Assembly (NCBI RefSeq): GCF_013087515.1
Contig: NZ_JABFCN010000055.1
Span: forward strand, 124,001-188,000
Reading direction: 5' to 3'
DNA from: Rhizobium sophorae
GTDB taxonomy: Bacteria > Pseudomonadota > Alphaproteobacteria > Rhizobiales > Rhizobiaceae
Length of the DNA: 64,000 bases
Shown here: piece after piece, positions 17,209-25,144 of the stretch
How positions within the stretch are numbered: position 1 is the stretch's first letter
Layout of the letters: each line of letters starts with the position of its first letter
Made by a program: the position numbers and the translations under genes
Notes under the pieces: model-generated
What the model was told of the DNA's origin: nothing
What the model saw: the letters and a program-made list of their open reading frames with translations, nothing else
Database searches by the model: none

Positions 17209-18423
17209 ATGATCCAAGCTGCGACGTTCATCGGAGCAGCAACGGGCATTGCGCTCTCAACCTATCTGCAGCTTGAACCCGGCAAGGCAATGGCGCTTGC
17301 CGTGTTCTGCCTTCTCCTGGTGTGGATCGCCGTCGACGGCATATTCGCTGCTCGTTCGACCTGGATATCGCGAAAGAGACGAAACGAGGCTGCCGCCATC
17401 GTGTGGCGTCGCATCGGAACGAAGCTTGTCGGCCTCGCCGCGCTGCTTGGCGTGGTCGTCATCGCCTGTTCGGTCTTTCCGTTTTTCACTCAGTCGTCGG
17501 CGGTCCGGTGGATCATCGAGGCTGGGCACACCACTATTCCCATTTCCATCGCACTTGCCGGCGCCACCATTCTCTACGTCGCGGTCACCGATCTGGTCGC
17601 GGAGGAGCCCGACGATTATCTCAATCAGGTCGGGCGCGCGGTGTTGATGCAGGATTTTCGTGAGGAGGACGTGCTGTTCGCATTGCGCCTGCTCGCGATC
17701 AAATGCTTCTTTCTCGTCCTGATGTTCTCGGGCGGCATGGCGGCTCTTTCCGATATTGCCGAGAAGCCGGCCTGGGCGTTTCCGCCGCTCTCGGCCGCCT
17801 GGTTCGAAGGCCTATTGCAGCTTGCCTTTCTTCTCGACATCGTGCTTGCCGCCGGCGGCTATGTCGCGACTTTCAAGCTTTTCGGATGGCATGTCAGGGC
17901 AACGGAGACGACCGCACTCGGCTGGCTCGTCTGCCTCATCTGCTACGAGCCGTTCTTCCCTGCGATCTCGCATGCCTTCGTGCCCTATGGCGAGGGGCCG
18001 GGCTGGGAGACCGTGATCCAGGAAGGGTCGGCCGTCTTCATCCTCTGGAGCGTCGCGACGGTGTTCTGTACCGTCATCTATGTCTGGGCGACCGTCGCTT
18101 TCGGGCCGCGATTTTCAAACCTCACGCATCGCGGCATCATCACATCGGGCCCCTACCGCTTCATGAAACATCCGGCCTATGTCTCAAAGAACATCGCCTG
18201 GTGGCTGGTTGCGATCCCAGGCTTCCTTGCCAGCGGACTTGCGGAAGGGCTTGCCCGGGCCGGCATGCTGGCGATCGTCAGTCTTATCTACGTCATGCGC
18301 GCCCGCGCCGAAGAGCGCATGCTGAGCCGGGATCCCGCCTATCGGGCCTATGCCGAGAGCGTCGCGGCGCATGGGCTTCTGGCGATGGCGAAGCGGCGGC
18401 TGGCATCAAGACCGGCGGCGTAG
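17209..18423 (+). CDS. Multi-pass membrane protein with C-terminal isoprenylcysteine methyltransferase-like domain
   Basis: Integral membrane protein of 404 residues with about nine hydrophobic helices. The C-terminal third has the ICMT/PEMT signature: HRGIITSGPYRFMKHPAYVSKN at about 305-326, and RAEERMLSRDPAYRAYAESV near 364-383, which together bind S-adenosylmethionine and the lipid or cysteine substrate. The N-terminal ~230 residues are extra helices not typical of ICMT. It follows the small lipoprotein gene by 14 bp. Possible roles are methylation of a lipid, isoprenoid or lipoprotein; the substrate is unknown. Confidence 0.78.
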   Translation: MIQAATFIGAATGIALSTYLQLEPGKAMALAVFCLLLVWIAVDGIFAARSTWISRKRRNEAAAIVWRRIGTKLVGLAALLGVVVIACSVFPFFTQSSAVRWIIEAGHTTIPISIALAGATILYVAVTDLVAEEPDDYLNQVGRAVLMQDFREEDVLFALRLLAIKCFFLVLMFSGGMAALSDIAEKPAWAFPPLSAAWFEGLLQLAFLLDIVLAAGGYVATFKLFGWHVRATETTALGWLVCLICYEPFFPAISHAFVPYGEGPGWETVIQEGSAVFILWSVATVFCTVIYVWATVAFGPRFSNLTHRGIITSGPYRFMKHPAYVSKNIAWWLVAIPGFLASGLAEGLARAGMLAIVSLIYVMRARAEERMLSRDPAYRAYAESVAAHGLLAMAKRRLASRPAA

Positions 18424-18434
18424 GTTCCGACCAT

Positions 18435-20045
18435 TCAGCCGTCGAGCCCCTTGAAACGCACCGGCTGGTAGCCGCGCATCAACAGGCTGCCGAGCGAATA
18501 GGTATTGCGGCAGACGCGGCCCTTGCAGGCATTCGGCGAGGCCTCCATCACCTCCACCTTCTTATCGGCCGTGAAGCGCATGAACAGCAGCACATGCGAG
18601 CCCGGCTTGTTCAGCGCATCGCCCGGCCGCATCGACCAGGGGTCGGAGAGGCGCTTGGTGATCCCGGGGATGGCGCGCGTCGAAACGTGCATCTTCAGGC
18701 CCCAGGCGTCGCTGACGAAACCGGAGCAGTCGACGCCGAGGATGTTGGATTGCGGCGCGCTCTTGGTGCAGACGTTGCCGGCGGTCTGGCCCTTTTCGAC
18801 GCCGCCGATGAAATTTTCGAGCGGCGTCTTGCAGCCCCAGCAGTAGGGAACACCCTTGACCGTCTGACCGCGCTTGCCGATCAGGTAGATCGGTCGGCGC
18901 AGCCGGTTCATGTTGACGCAGCCCGGGCCGGGATCCTTGCCATAGGCGGTTGATGTCACCATCCAATTCAGCGTCTCGAAGCCGATTGCCCGCTCGATGA
19001 CGTCGTTGCGCGATTTCGGCACGATCGCCACCTTCGGCATCTTGCCGGGCTTGCCGGCAGTCGGCTGCTTGGCCGGGCGGGCGACGGCAAGCTTGCGGCC
19101 GGGCTCCCGGCCGTCGAGCCGCAGCACCTGCGCCCGGCTTTCCAGCGATCTCAAATAGAGCACGTCGCCGCGCGGGCCGATCGCCATGAAGCGCCTGGAG
19201 AATACCGTGCCCGGTTCGATCGGCAGGTCGTAGACCCGGTCCATCACCCCGTTCGGCGTGAAGCGCACCACCAGCATGCCGGTGCGCTCGGGCCGGTCTG
19301 CGGGCACAAGCTCGACCAGCGCATAGGGCCTGCCTGTCGTGTCGATGTCGAGAAGTTCGACGGTGCCGATCCGCCCTTCCGAGGCGAGCTGCAGCGAGAG
19401 AAAATTCTCCTCCGAGCTGCTTCGCCGCAGCAGGATTTCCGCCTTGTCGTTTGCGGCCGCCCGGACCTCCGCAACGATATCGCCGAGCCCGCGGCTCGGC
19501 ACATATTGAATGATCGGCGGGCGGGCCTCGGGCCGGCTGGTGCTGCGGCCGATCTCGTCGATGATGCTGTTCAGCGGCCCCGGCGATACCGAGCCCATCG
19601 AGGCGAAGACCGAGCGGGTGTAGTCGTCGGCATCACCGCCGCCGTCGACGGCGCGCAGCGTCTGCGATCGGCCGTCGGCATCGGTGGAGCGCTCGAGCGG
19701 CACGACGCCGTCCGACCAGAGGTAAAGTTCGTTGTGAACGACGGCGAGATCCTCCGGCGTGGCATTTTTCGGCAGCGGCAGGATCTCAGGCTCGGCTTGC
19801 GAACGTTCGGCGTCGACGGCGAGCACGCGGCCGTTGTTCTGGTCGAGGATGTAGATCGTGCCGTCGTCGCCGACGGTGATCGCCGCCGGCCCGGATGCCT
19901 CCGCTTCCTCGTTGGAAGAGATGATGCCGACCGAACGCGCGCCGTCGCCGCCGCGAAGCTCGATGATTGTCGTATCTTTGGCCAAAACCGGCGAGGCGAC
20001 CGCAAGTGCCGCGGCAAACAAAATATGCGACCCAAAACCACGCAT
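18435..20045 (-). CDS. Secreted propeller-like protein with C-terminal NlpC/P60-like domain
   Basis: Protein of about 536 residues. The ATG at 20045 gives a clean signal peptide (MRGFGSHILFAAALAVASPVLA); an in-frame ATG at 20066 adds seven residues. The N-terminal half has NHL/propeller-like strands (AITVGDDGTIYILDQNNGRVLAVD; GVMDRVYDLPIEPG). The C-terminal ~170 residues have the papain-like NlpC/P60 marks: DCSGFV with the nucleophilic Cys and a later SHVLLF with His. It is convergent with the methyltransferase gene, 11 bp between stops. Probably a periplasmic peptidoglycan peptidase or amidase with a sensing propeller. Confidence 0.75.
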   Translation of the reverse strand: MRGFGSHILFAAALAVASPVLAKDTTIIELRGGDGARSVGIISSNEEAEASGPAAITVGDDGTIYILDQNNGRVLAVDAERSQAEPEILPLPKNATPEDLAVVHNELYLWSDGVVPLERSTDADGRSQTLRAVDGGGDADDYTRSVFASMGSVSPGPLNSIIDEIGRSTSRPEARPPIIQYVPSRGLGDIVAEVRAAANDKAEILLRRSSSEENFLSLQLASEGRIGTVELLDIDTTGRPYALVELVPADRPERTGMLVVRFTPNGVMDRVYDLPIEPGTVFSRRFMAIGPRGDVLYLRSLESRAQVLRLDGREPGRKLAVARPAKQPTAGKPGKMPKVAIVPKSRNDVIERAIGFETLNWMVTSTAYGKDPGPGCVNMNRLRRPIYLIGKRGQTVKGVPYCWGCKTPLENFIGGVEKGQTAGNVCTKSAPQSNILGVDCSGFVSDAWGLKMHVSTRAIPGITKRLSDPWSMRPGDALNKPGSHVLLFMRFTADKKVEVMEASPNACKGRVCRNTYSLGSLLMRGYQPVRFKGLDG

Positions 20046-20199
20046 TGCCTCGACCCCCGGCATCATGCTCTGTGACCGTCAAGTCTTTAAAATGGTAGGC
20101 TAGATATGACCTCTCAGCAAGCCGTTGCTTTCCAAACGATTTGGAGATCTGCGCCCGCGATAGTACAAGAACATCGTCTCGAAGATTTGTCGGCAGGAA

Positions 20200-20796
20200 A
20201 TGCTTATGCTGGAATGGAACGGTGACGAACTGGCGCTCGACATAAGCTTGCTGGAGCAGGTTCGCGCGGCAAGAATAAACTTCTCAGATCGCGTCTGCGC
20301 CGCCTCGGCCGGCAAGGACGACAAGCATCTGGCGCAGTTGCGCTCGGAGCCAACCTATCTGATGGCCGAGTTCCTCTATTCGATGAAGGTCTTCGGCATC
20401 AGCACCGCCGAAGATATCGAACGCTTCGCCGATCTGCACAATGATTACGTGGTTTCGCTGACCCGCGATCCGGCCAAGCTGCAGCGTCTGGGGCTCTCGC
20501 AGGATCGTGCGCTCGCATCGATGTTCACCGCCGACACCAAGCCGCGGCTGATCCAGAACTGGGCAGAAAAAGCCGGCGCGATCGACCAATCCAATCTTGC
20601 CCGTTTTCTTGTCGCGGTGATGTCGAGCGAGACCTGTCGCAAGACGTTGATCGATTTCGAGACGGCGGGCTTCATGCAGCGCAAGCGCTCGCCCTACGGC
20701 ACCATGGTCGTCTGGTCGACCGGAATGATCGAGGAGATTTTCGGGGAGATGCTGCGTGATCTGCGCCTTAGCCTGCAGCAATTGAAGATCCTGTAA
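20200..20796 (+). CDS. Hypothetical protein with winged-helix-like C-terminus
   Basis: Protein of 198 residues, no signal peptide or membrane helix. I do not recognise the family. The segment at about 128-170 (SNLARFLVAVMSSETCRKTLIDFETAGFMQRKRSPYG) reads like a winged helix-turn-helix with a wing, which would make it a DNA-binding regulator. It is divergent from the NlpC/P60-type gene (about 150 bp between starts) and could control it. GGAAATGCTT precedes the ATG. Confidence 0.6.
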   Translation: MLMLEWNGDELALDISLLEQVRAARINFSDRVCAASAGKDDKHLAQLRSEPTYLMAEFLYSMKVFGISTAEDIERFADLHNDYVVSLTRDPAKLQRLGLSQDRALASMFTADTKPRLIQNWAEKAGAIDQSNLARFLVAVMSSETCRKTLIDFETAGFMQRKRSPYGTMVVWSTGMIEEIFGEMLRDLRLSLQQLKIL

Positions 20797-20966
20797 TGCA
20801 TGTCGCCCGGAAGTGTGCAAGCGGGGGCTCAGCGCAGTTGCCAGCCGATTTCAACCCTCCCAATCGATTGGCACTGAGCGCCGTTGCCTTCCTTCCGGCC
20901 TCTCCCTATTGTCGCTCTGCTTGCGCTCTTGCGGCGCGCATCAGGTTGATAACGGATTTGACGACG

Positions 20967-21344
20967 ATGACGAAATCCTGGCTCATGACCTTGTCGATCA
21001 GCCTTCTGCTGGCGCTGCAGATACCGGAGCTCGCGCATTCCGGCCCGGCCGAAGACGCGCTTGCGGCGCGAAACCCCTCGCTGGCAGCGCTGCGTCAACA
21101 TGACGAGAAGGCCTTTGCTGCAGCAACTGCGATCATCGCCGAACACGAACGCGCCAAGGGGTTGACGCCCGGCGAGGCGAAGCTGCCCGATGCGACCTCG
21201 CCCGGCCGCGACATGGGCTCAGGCCCCGGCAAGGAATTCACGGTCGACAATCCGGATATCCTCTGGCTCTACAATTCCTCGCCCGAGGGAATGAGCGACC
21301 TGATCTCGATTTTGAAATCAGCCGGGCAGAAACCTAAGAACTAA
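20967..21344 (+). CDS. Small secreted protein of unknown function
   Basis: Protein of 125 residues. The start at 20967 is chosen because it gives a typical signal peptide (WLMTLSISLLLALQIPELAHS); the frame is open from 20796 but that stretch does not look coding. The mature part is short and charged (HDEKAFAAATAIIAEHERAKG), with a Pro/Gly-rich middle and a C-terminal helix. No family recognised. It precedes the OmpA/caspase operon by 210 bp on the same strand. Confidence 0.55.
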   Translation: MTKSWLMTLSISLLLALQIPELAHSGPAEDALAARNPSLAALRQHDEKAFAAATAIIAEHERAKGLTPGEAKLPDATSPGRDMGSGPGKEFTVDNPDILWLYNSSPEGMSDLISILKSAGQKPKN

Positions 21345-21554
21345 CCGCCTCCTCGCAGTTGGAATTGACTATAACAGGCACCGGATATTCCAGAGCGTGA
21401 GTCTTGCTCACGTCTTGCCTTGGCGGATTCTTCCAGGCTCCAAATAATTTGTAACCCTCCCTCAAGCAAGACAGGCGAAGCCATCCCAATTTCGCCAGTC
21501 AGTGCTATTCTCATCTTCAACACAGTGTGAGATGTTCGAAGAGGAGGTTTTCCA

Positions 21555-23504
21555 ATGCCGAACCGCAAAGCCATCCTGGCAGCAGCCACCTTCCTTTCGT
21601 TTTTTTCGGTGGTTCCCGCCGTCGAGGCGCAGAACGAACGCACATTGACCGAAGCGCCGGCGCAGACTGGGCCTGTCAGCATCACCTTCGACCGCGCGGA
21701 AGCCAAATACGCCATCGGCGAAGTTGTCGGCCTCTTCATCCAGTCGACCGAGAACGCTTATGTCACGGTGCTGAACGTCTCGCCGAACGGCGCGGTCGTG
21801 AAGCTTTTCCCGAACAAATACCAGACCGACGCCCTTGTCAGCGCCGGCAAGCGCGTGCAGGTGCCGGATCCGGCAAGCGGCGCCAGGCTGCAAGTTTCTG
21901 GCCCGGTGGGCCAGGAGCAGATCAAAGTCTTCTATTCCTCCAAGCCGCTCAACATCTTCGCCGATCTCGGCGGCAGCGGTGGCGGCATGTTCCGCTCGAT
22001 CGACGGTGGCATGGATGCCGTTTCCCGCAGCCTTGAAGAAGCCCGCAGCCTCGGCACCAAGATCAGCAGCAAGACGCTGATGCTGACGACGGTCGATAGC
22101 CTGGCTGCCATCCCCCCCGTCGCAGCCGCCCCCGCAGCCAAACCGGTCGAGCAGGCTGCAAAGCCGCCCGTTGCGCCGAAACCTGCGGCCGCTCCGAAAC
22201 CGAAGCCGGTAACGAAACAGGAAGTCGCCAAGAAGCCGGAAACGGTCGTGGAAAAGCCGAAGCCGGCAGCCCCGAAAAAGGTCGCGCCGAAGCCCGTCGA
22301 GCAGGCAACACAACAGCCGCCGAAGAAATACAAGATCGTCACCAATCTGGCGCCCGGCCAGGAGCTTGCCGCCGACGAACTGGAGCTGATCGGTCCGGCC
22401 GATACCACCTCATCCACCCGGCCGACCCAGTATAAACAGCCGACGCAGTACAAGCAGCCGAGCCAGTCTTCGCAGACGAAGATGCCGAAACTGCCGATGC
22501 CGCAGATCAAGATGCCGCAGTTCAAGCTTCCCGGCGGTTTCAGTATCAAGATGCCGCAGCTGAACCTCGGCCGTTCGGCCGAACCTGATCAAGCCGGCGA
22601 GGAGATCGAGGTAGCAAACGCCGATACACCTGTTTGCACCGCGCTTCTCGACAAGCTGAACACCGCCGTTGCCGCCAAGGATATCAGCGCTGCCGCAGCT
22701 GAAGCCGATGCGATCGCCGTCAGCGCCGATTGCGGCCAGTTCCAGATAAATGCCCAGCGCCGCGTCGCAGCCCTCAGGCTTTCCGCAGCCCAGGAGATGA
22801 TGGCCGCCAACCAGCCGGTCGCCAATTATGAGCCGCTGCTTGTCGCCGCCGACAGCCCGCAGGTGCTCTGGCAGGCCTCCGCCACGCTCGGCGAGATCTA
22901 TTTCTCCGCCCGCCGCTTCGCCGATGCCGCCGCCGATTACCAGCAGGCGATCGAGATCATCAAGAACGAGACCCGCACGCCGAAGGCACCGCCCGCCGAG
23001 ACGATCTCCGATCTCATCCAGCGCGCCGCCCAGGCCCGCATCCTTGCCGCCAACCCGACGAGCGATAATCCGCAAGGCAGCTTCGTGCCGGCCGAGAAGG
23101 ATCACCGCAGCGGCGTGCTCGGCGGCATCTATTCCGAGAATGTGCGCGGCATCGTGCCGGTCTCCATTCCGGTTCCGATCACCTTCGACTTCAACAAGTC
23201 GAGCTTCACCTCGATCGGCACCGAAGCCGCTGAGGAGCTGCTGGATGCGCTGAAGGAGCAGAAGCCGGGCCGCATCATCCTCGTCGGTCATACCGACCGG
23301 CGCGGCAGTGACGACTATAATCAGAAGCTGTCCGAGCGCCGTGCTCAGGCCGTTGCCGATTTCCTGAAGAGCCACGGCCTCGACGCGACAATCGACGCCG
23401 AAGGCCGCGGAGCATCCGAGCCGGTGGACGTCACGGCAACTGCAAACCTCACCGAAGACGATGTCGATGCGCTGAACCGCCGCGTCGAATGGCGCCGCGA
23501 ATAG
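21555..23504 (+). CDS. Envelope protein with DUF4384 and C-terminal OmpA domain
   Basis: Protein of 649 residues. Signal peptide at 1-25; a DUF4384-like domain at about 35-130 (GEVVGLFIQSTENAYVTVLN ... VKLFPNKY); then a long Lys/Pro/Ala-rich linker (about 185-270) and short repeats (PTQYKQ, KMPQ) to about 350; a helical TPR-like segment near 360-490; and an OmpA peptidoglycan-binding domain at the end (TFDFNKSSF ... ILVGHTDRRGSDDYNQKLSERRA). It is the first gene of a five-gene operon with a 23-bp gap to the caspase gene and a good ribosome site (GAGGAGG). Likely anchors the system to the cell wall. Confidence 0.82.
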   Translation: MPNRKAILAAATFLSFFSVVPAVEAQNERTLTEAPAQTGPVSITFDRAEAKYAIGEVVGLFIQSTENAYVTVLNVSPNGAVVKLFPNKYQTDALVSAGKRVQVPDPASGARLQVSGPVGQEQIKVFYSSKPLNIFADLGGSGGGMFRSIDGGMDAVSRSLEEARSLGTKISSKTLMLTTVDSLAAIPPVAAAPAAKPVEQAAKPPVAPKPAAAPKPKPVTKQEVAKKPETVVEKPKPAAPKKVAPKPVEQATQQPPKKYKIVTNLAPGQELAADELELIGPADTTSSTRPTQYKQPTQYKQPSQSSQTKMPKLPMPQIKMPQFKLPGGFSIKMPQLNLGRSAEPDQAGEEIEVANADTPVCTALLDKLNTAVAAKDISAAAAEADAIAVSADCGQFQINAQRRVAALRLSAAQEMMAANQPVANYEPLLVAADSPQVLWQASATLGEIYFSARRFADAAADYQQAIEIIKNETRTPKAPPAETISDLIQRAAQARILAANPTSDNPQGSFVPAEKDHRSGVLGGIYSENVRGIVPVSIPVPITFDFNKSSFTSIGTEAAEELLDALKEQKPGRIILVGHTDRRGSDDYNQKLSERRAQAVADFLKSHGLDATIDAEGRGASEPVDVTATANLTEDDVDALNRRVEWRRE

Positions 23505-23527
23505 GCCGGGCGAGGAGGAGTTTGGCC

Positions 23528-25144
23528 ATGACCGCATTCGTCTCCATGGCCGCAGCACTTGCCCTCCTCACCATGGCGGCCACCGACAGCCTGGCAAAGG
23601 TGATCGAGGCGCCAGCGCGTGGTGCGGTCAGGGCCGTGCTGATCGGCATCGACCTCTACCGCAACGTTCCGCCGCTGCACGGCGCCGTCGCCGATGCCGA
23701 GGACCTTTCGCTTTCGCTGCGCTCGGTCGGCGTCGAGGACATGACGCTGCTGAAGAATAGTACTGCCGACCGCGAGGGCATCTTCCATGCGATCGAGGCC
23801 GTGACGGAAAGGGCAGGGCCCGGCGACCTGATCGTGCTCGGCATCGCCGGCCACGGGTCGAGCGAGCCGGAGCGCGTCAAGGGCTCGAAACCGAGCGGCC
23901 GCGACGAGGTCTATATCCTTGCAGGCTTCGACACCCGGCTGCCGGGATCGCGCGAGCGCATCTTCGGCGACGAGTTCAAGGCGTTGATCCGCAATATCGA
24001 GGCCAAGGGCGCCGACGTCGTCTTCATCGCCGATACCTGCCATGCCGGCGGCATGACCCGCGACGTCGATCCGCGCGGCGCCGAGATCTCCTGGCGTCAG
24101 GCGCCGTCCTATACGATCGAGGAAGACGATCTCGCGCCGATTTCGACCACGGCGGATGCGCTGTCTACTGGCTTCGATTTCAAGCGGCTGACCTTTCTCG
24201 CCGCCGTCGACGAGAACACCAAGTCGCCCGAGATCACCATTCCCGGCATTCCGCAGAAACGCGGCGCGCTGAGCTATGCCACCGCCCGCGCCTTCGAAGG
24301 GGCAGCCGACCGCAACGGCGACGGCGCCGTCAGCCGCCGCGAACTGTTCGAATATGTGCGCCAGGCCGTCTACCAGTTCACCAACCAGCGGCAGAACATC
24401 TTTACCGAAAGCCCGCCCGGAACCGATCTCGATCGCGCCGTCGTCTATAATTTCGAAGGGGCGGGGGCACAGGCGGCGGCGGAGAAATCAAACACACCGC
24501 TGCCCGCCGAGTCCGCGCCGATCAGCGTTGCCGCCCTCGGCTCCGAGCCGGTGCTGCAGGGGATCGACCCCGCCGTCACGCCGTTCAAGCTGACGGAGGG
24601 TGCTGATGCTGAACTCGTCTTCGACCCCGAAAAGCACGAGGCGATTGCCGGCGGCGATGTCGTCGCCTCCGGCGTCGGCGCCGGCGACATGCCTTTCGTC
24701 GTCGACCGGATGGCCGCGCTCGATGCGCTGAAGCGGCTGTCGGAGACAAACCCGCAGACCGTGCGCGTGACGCCTTCCGATATCGTCCATCGCGAAGGTG
24801 AGCGCGTCGGCGTCACGGTGTCCGATATATCAGGCCGCAAGCTCGTGCTCTTCGACGTCACCGGCGATGGAACCGTGCAGTTCCTCTATCCCGGTGAGAA
24901 GGAGGTCGATGCCGAGATGTCTCAAACCTTCGATCTCGATCTTTCCGTCGTCGCACCTTTCGGCACGGACCTGCTCGTTGCCGTCACCTCTGAAACCCCG
25001 ATGCCCGAACTGATTGAATTCCTGAAGCAGAACGACCGGCGCCGCACCGCCGGCAATATCGCCAAACGCCTCGGCGAATTCCTGCCCGAGGGCGCGCGCG
25101 TCGGATTTACGGTCCTCTATACCTCCGCCGGAGCCAAGCTATGA
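23528..25144 (+). CDS. Secreted caspase-like protease with C-terminal DUF4384-like domain
   Basis: Protein of 538 residues from the ATG at 23528, which follows GAGGAGG and gives a signal peptide (MTAFVSMAAALALLTMAATDSLA region). The caspase-like domain fills about 32-310, with catalytic His109 (GIAGHGSS) and Cys171 (IADTCHAGG). The C-terminal 120 residues resemble DUF4384 (GERVGVTVSDISGRKLVLFDV ... VQFLYPGE), also found in both neighbouring genes. It overlaps the trypsin-caspase gene by 4 bases (ATGA), so the two are co-translated. A periplasmic metacaspase-like enzyme is likely; its substrates are unknown. Confidence 0.85.
   Translation: MTAFVSMAAALALLTMAATDSLAKVIEAPARGAVRAVLIGIDLYRNVPPLHGAVADAEDLSLSLRSVGVEDMTLLKNSTADREGIFHAIEAVTERAGPGDLIVLGIAGHGSSEPERVKGSKPSGRDEVYILAGFDTRLPGSRERIFGDEFKALIRNIEAKGADVVFIADTCHAGGMTRDVDPRGAEISWRQAPSYTIEEDDLAPISTTADALSTGFDFKRLTFLAAVDENTKSPEITIPGIPQKRGALSYATARAFEGAADRNGDGAVSRRELFEYVRQAVYQFTNQRQNIFTESPPGTDLDRAVVYNFEGAGAQAAAEKSNTPLPAESAPISVAALGSEPVLQGIDPAVTPFKLTEGADAELVFDPEKHEAIAGGDVVASGVGAGDMPFVVDRMAALDALKRLSETNPQTVRVTPSDIVHREGERVGVTVSDISGRKLVLFDVTGDGTVQFLYPGEKEVDAEMSQTFDLDLSVVAPFGTDLLVAVTSETPMPELIEFLKQNDRRRTAGNIAKRLGEFLPEGARVGFTVLYTSAGAKL

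Noticed and set aside
17703..18953. 416-codon + strand frame spanning the methyltransferase and the NlpC/P60-type gene
   Set aside because: It crosses two convergent genes in the wrong frame and shows no coding pattern of its own.
21396..21412. Hairpin CGTGAG-TCTTG-CTCACG considered as a terminator
   Set aside because: The stem is only 6 bp and no T-run follows, so support is too weak.
22420..22550. Short tandem motifs (cagtacaagcagccg, aagatgccgcag) considered as a repeat array or CRISPR
   Set aside because: They encode PTQYKQ and KMPQ repeats inside the linker of the OmpA-type protein, with no spacers.
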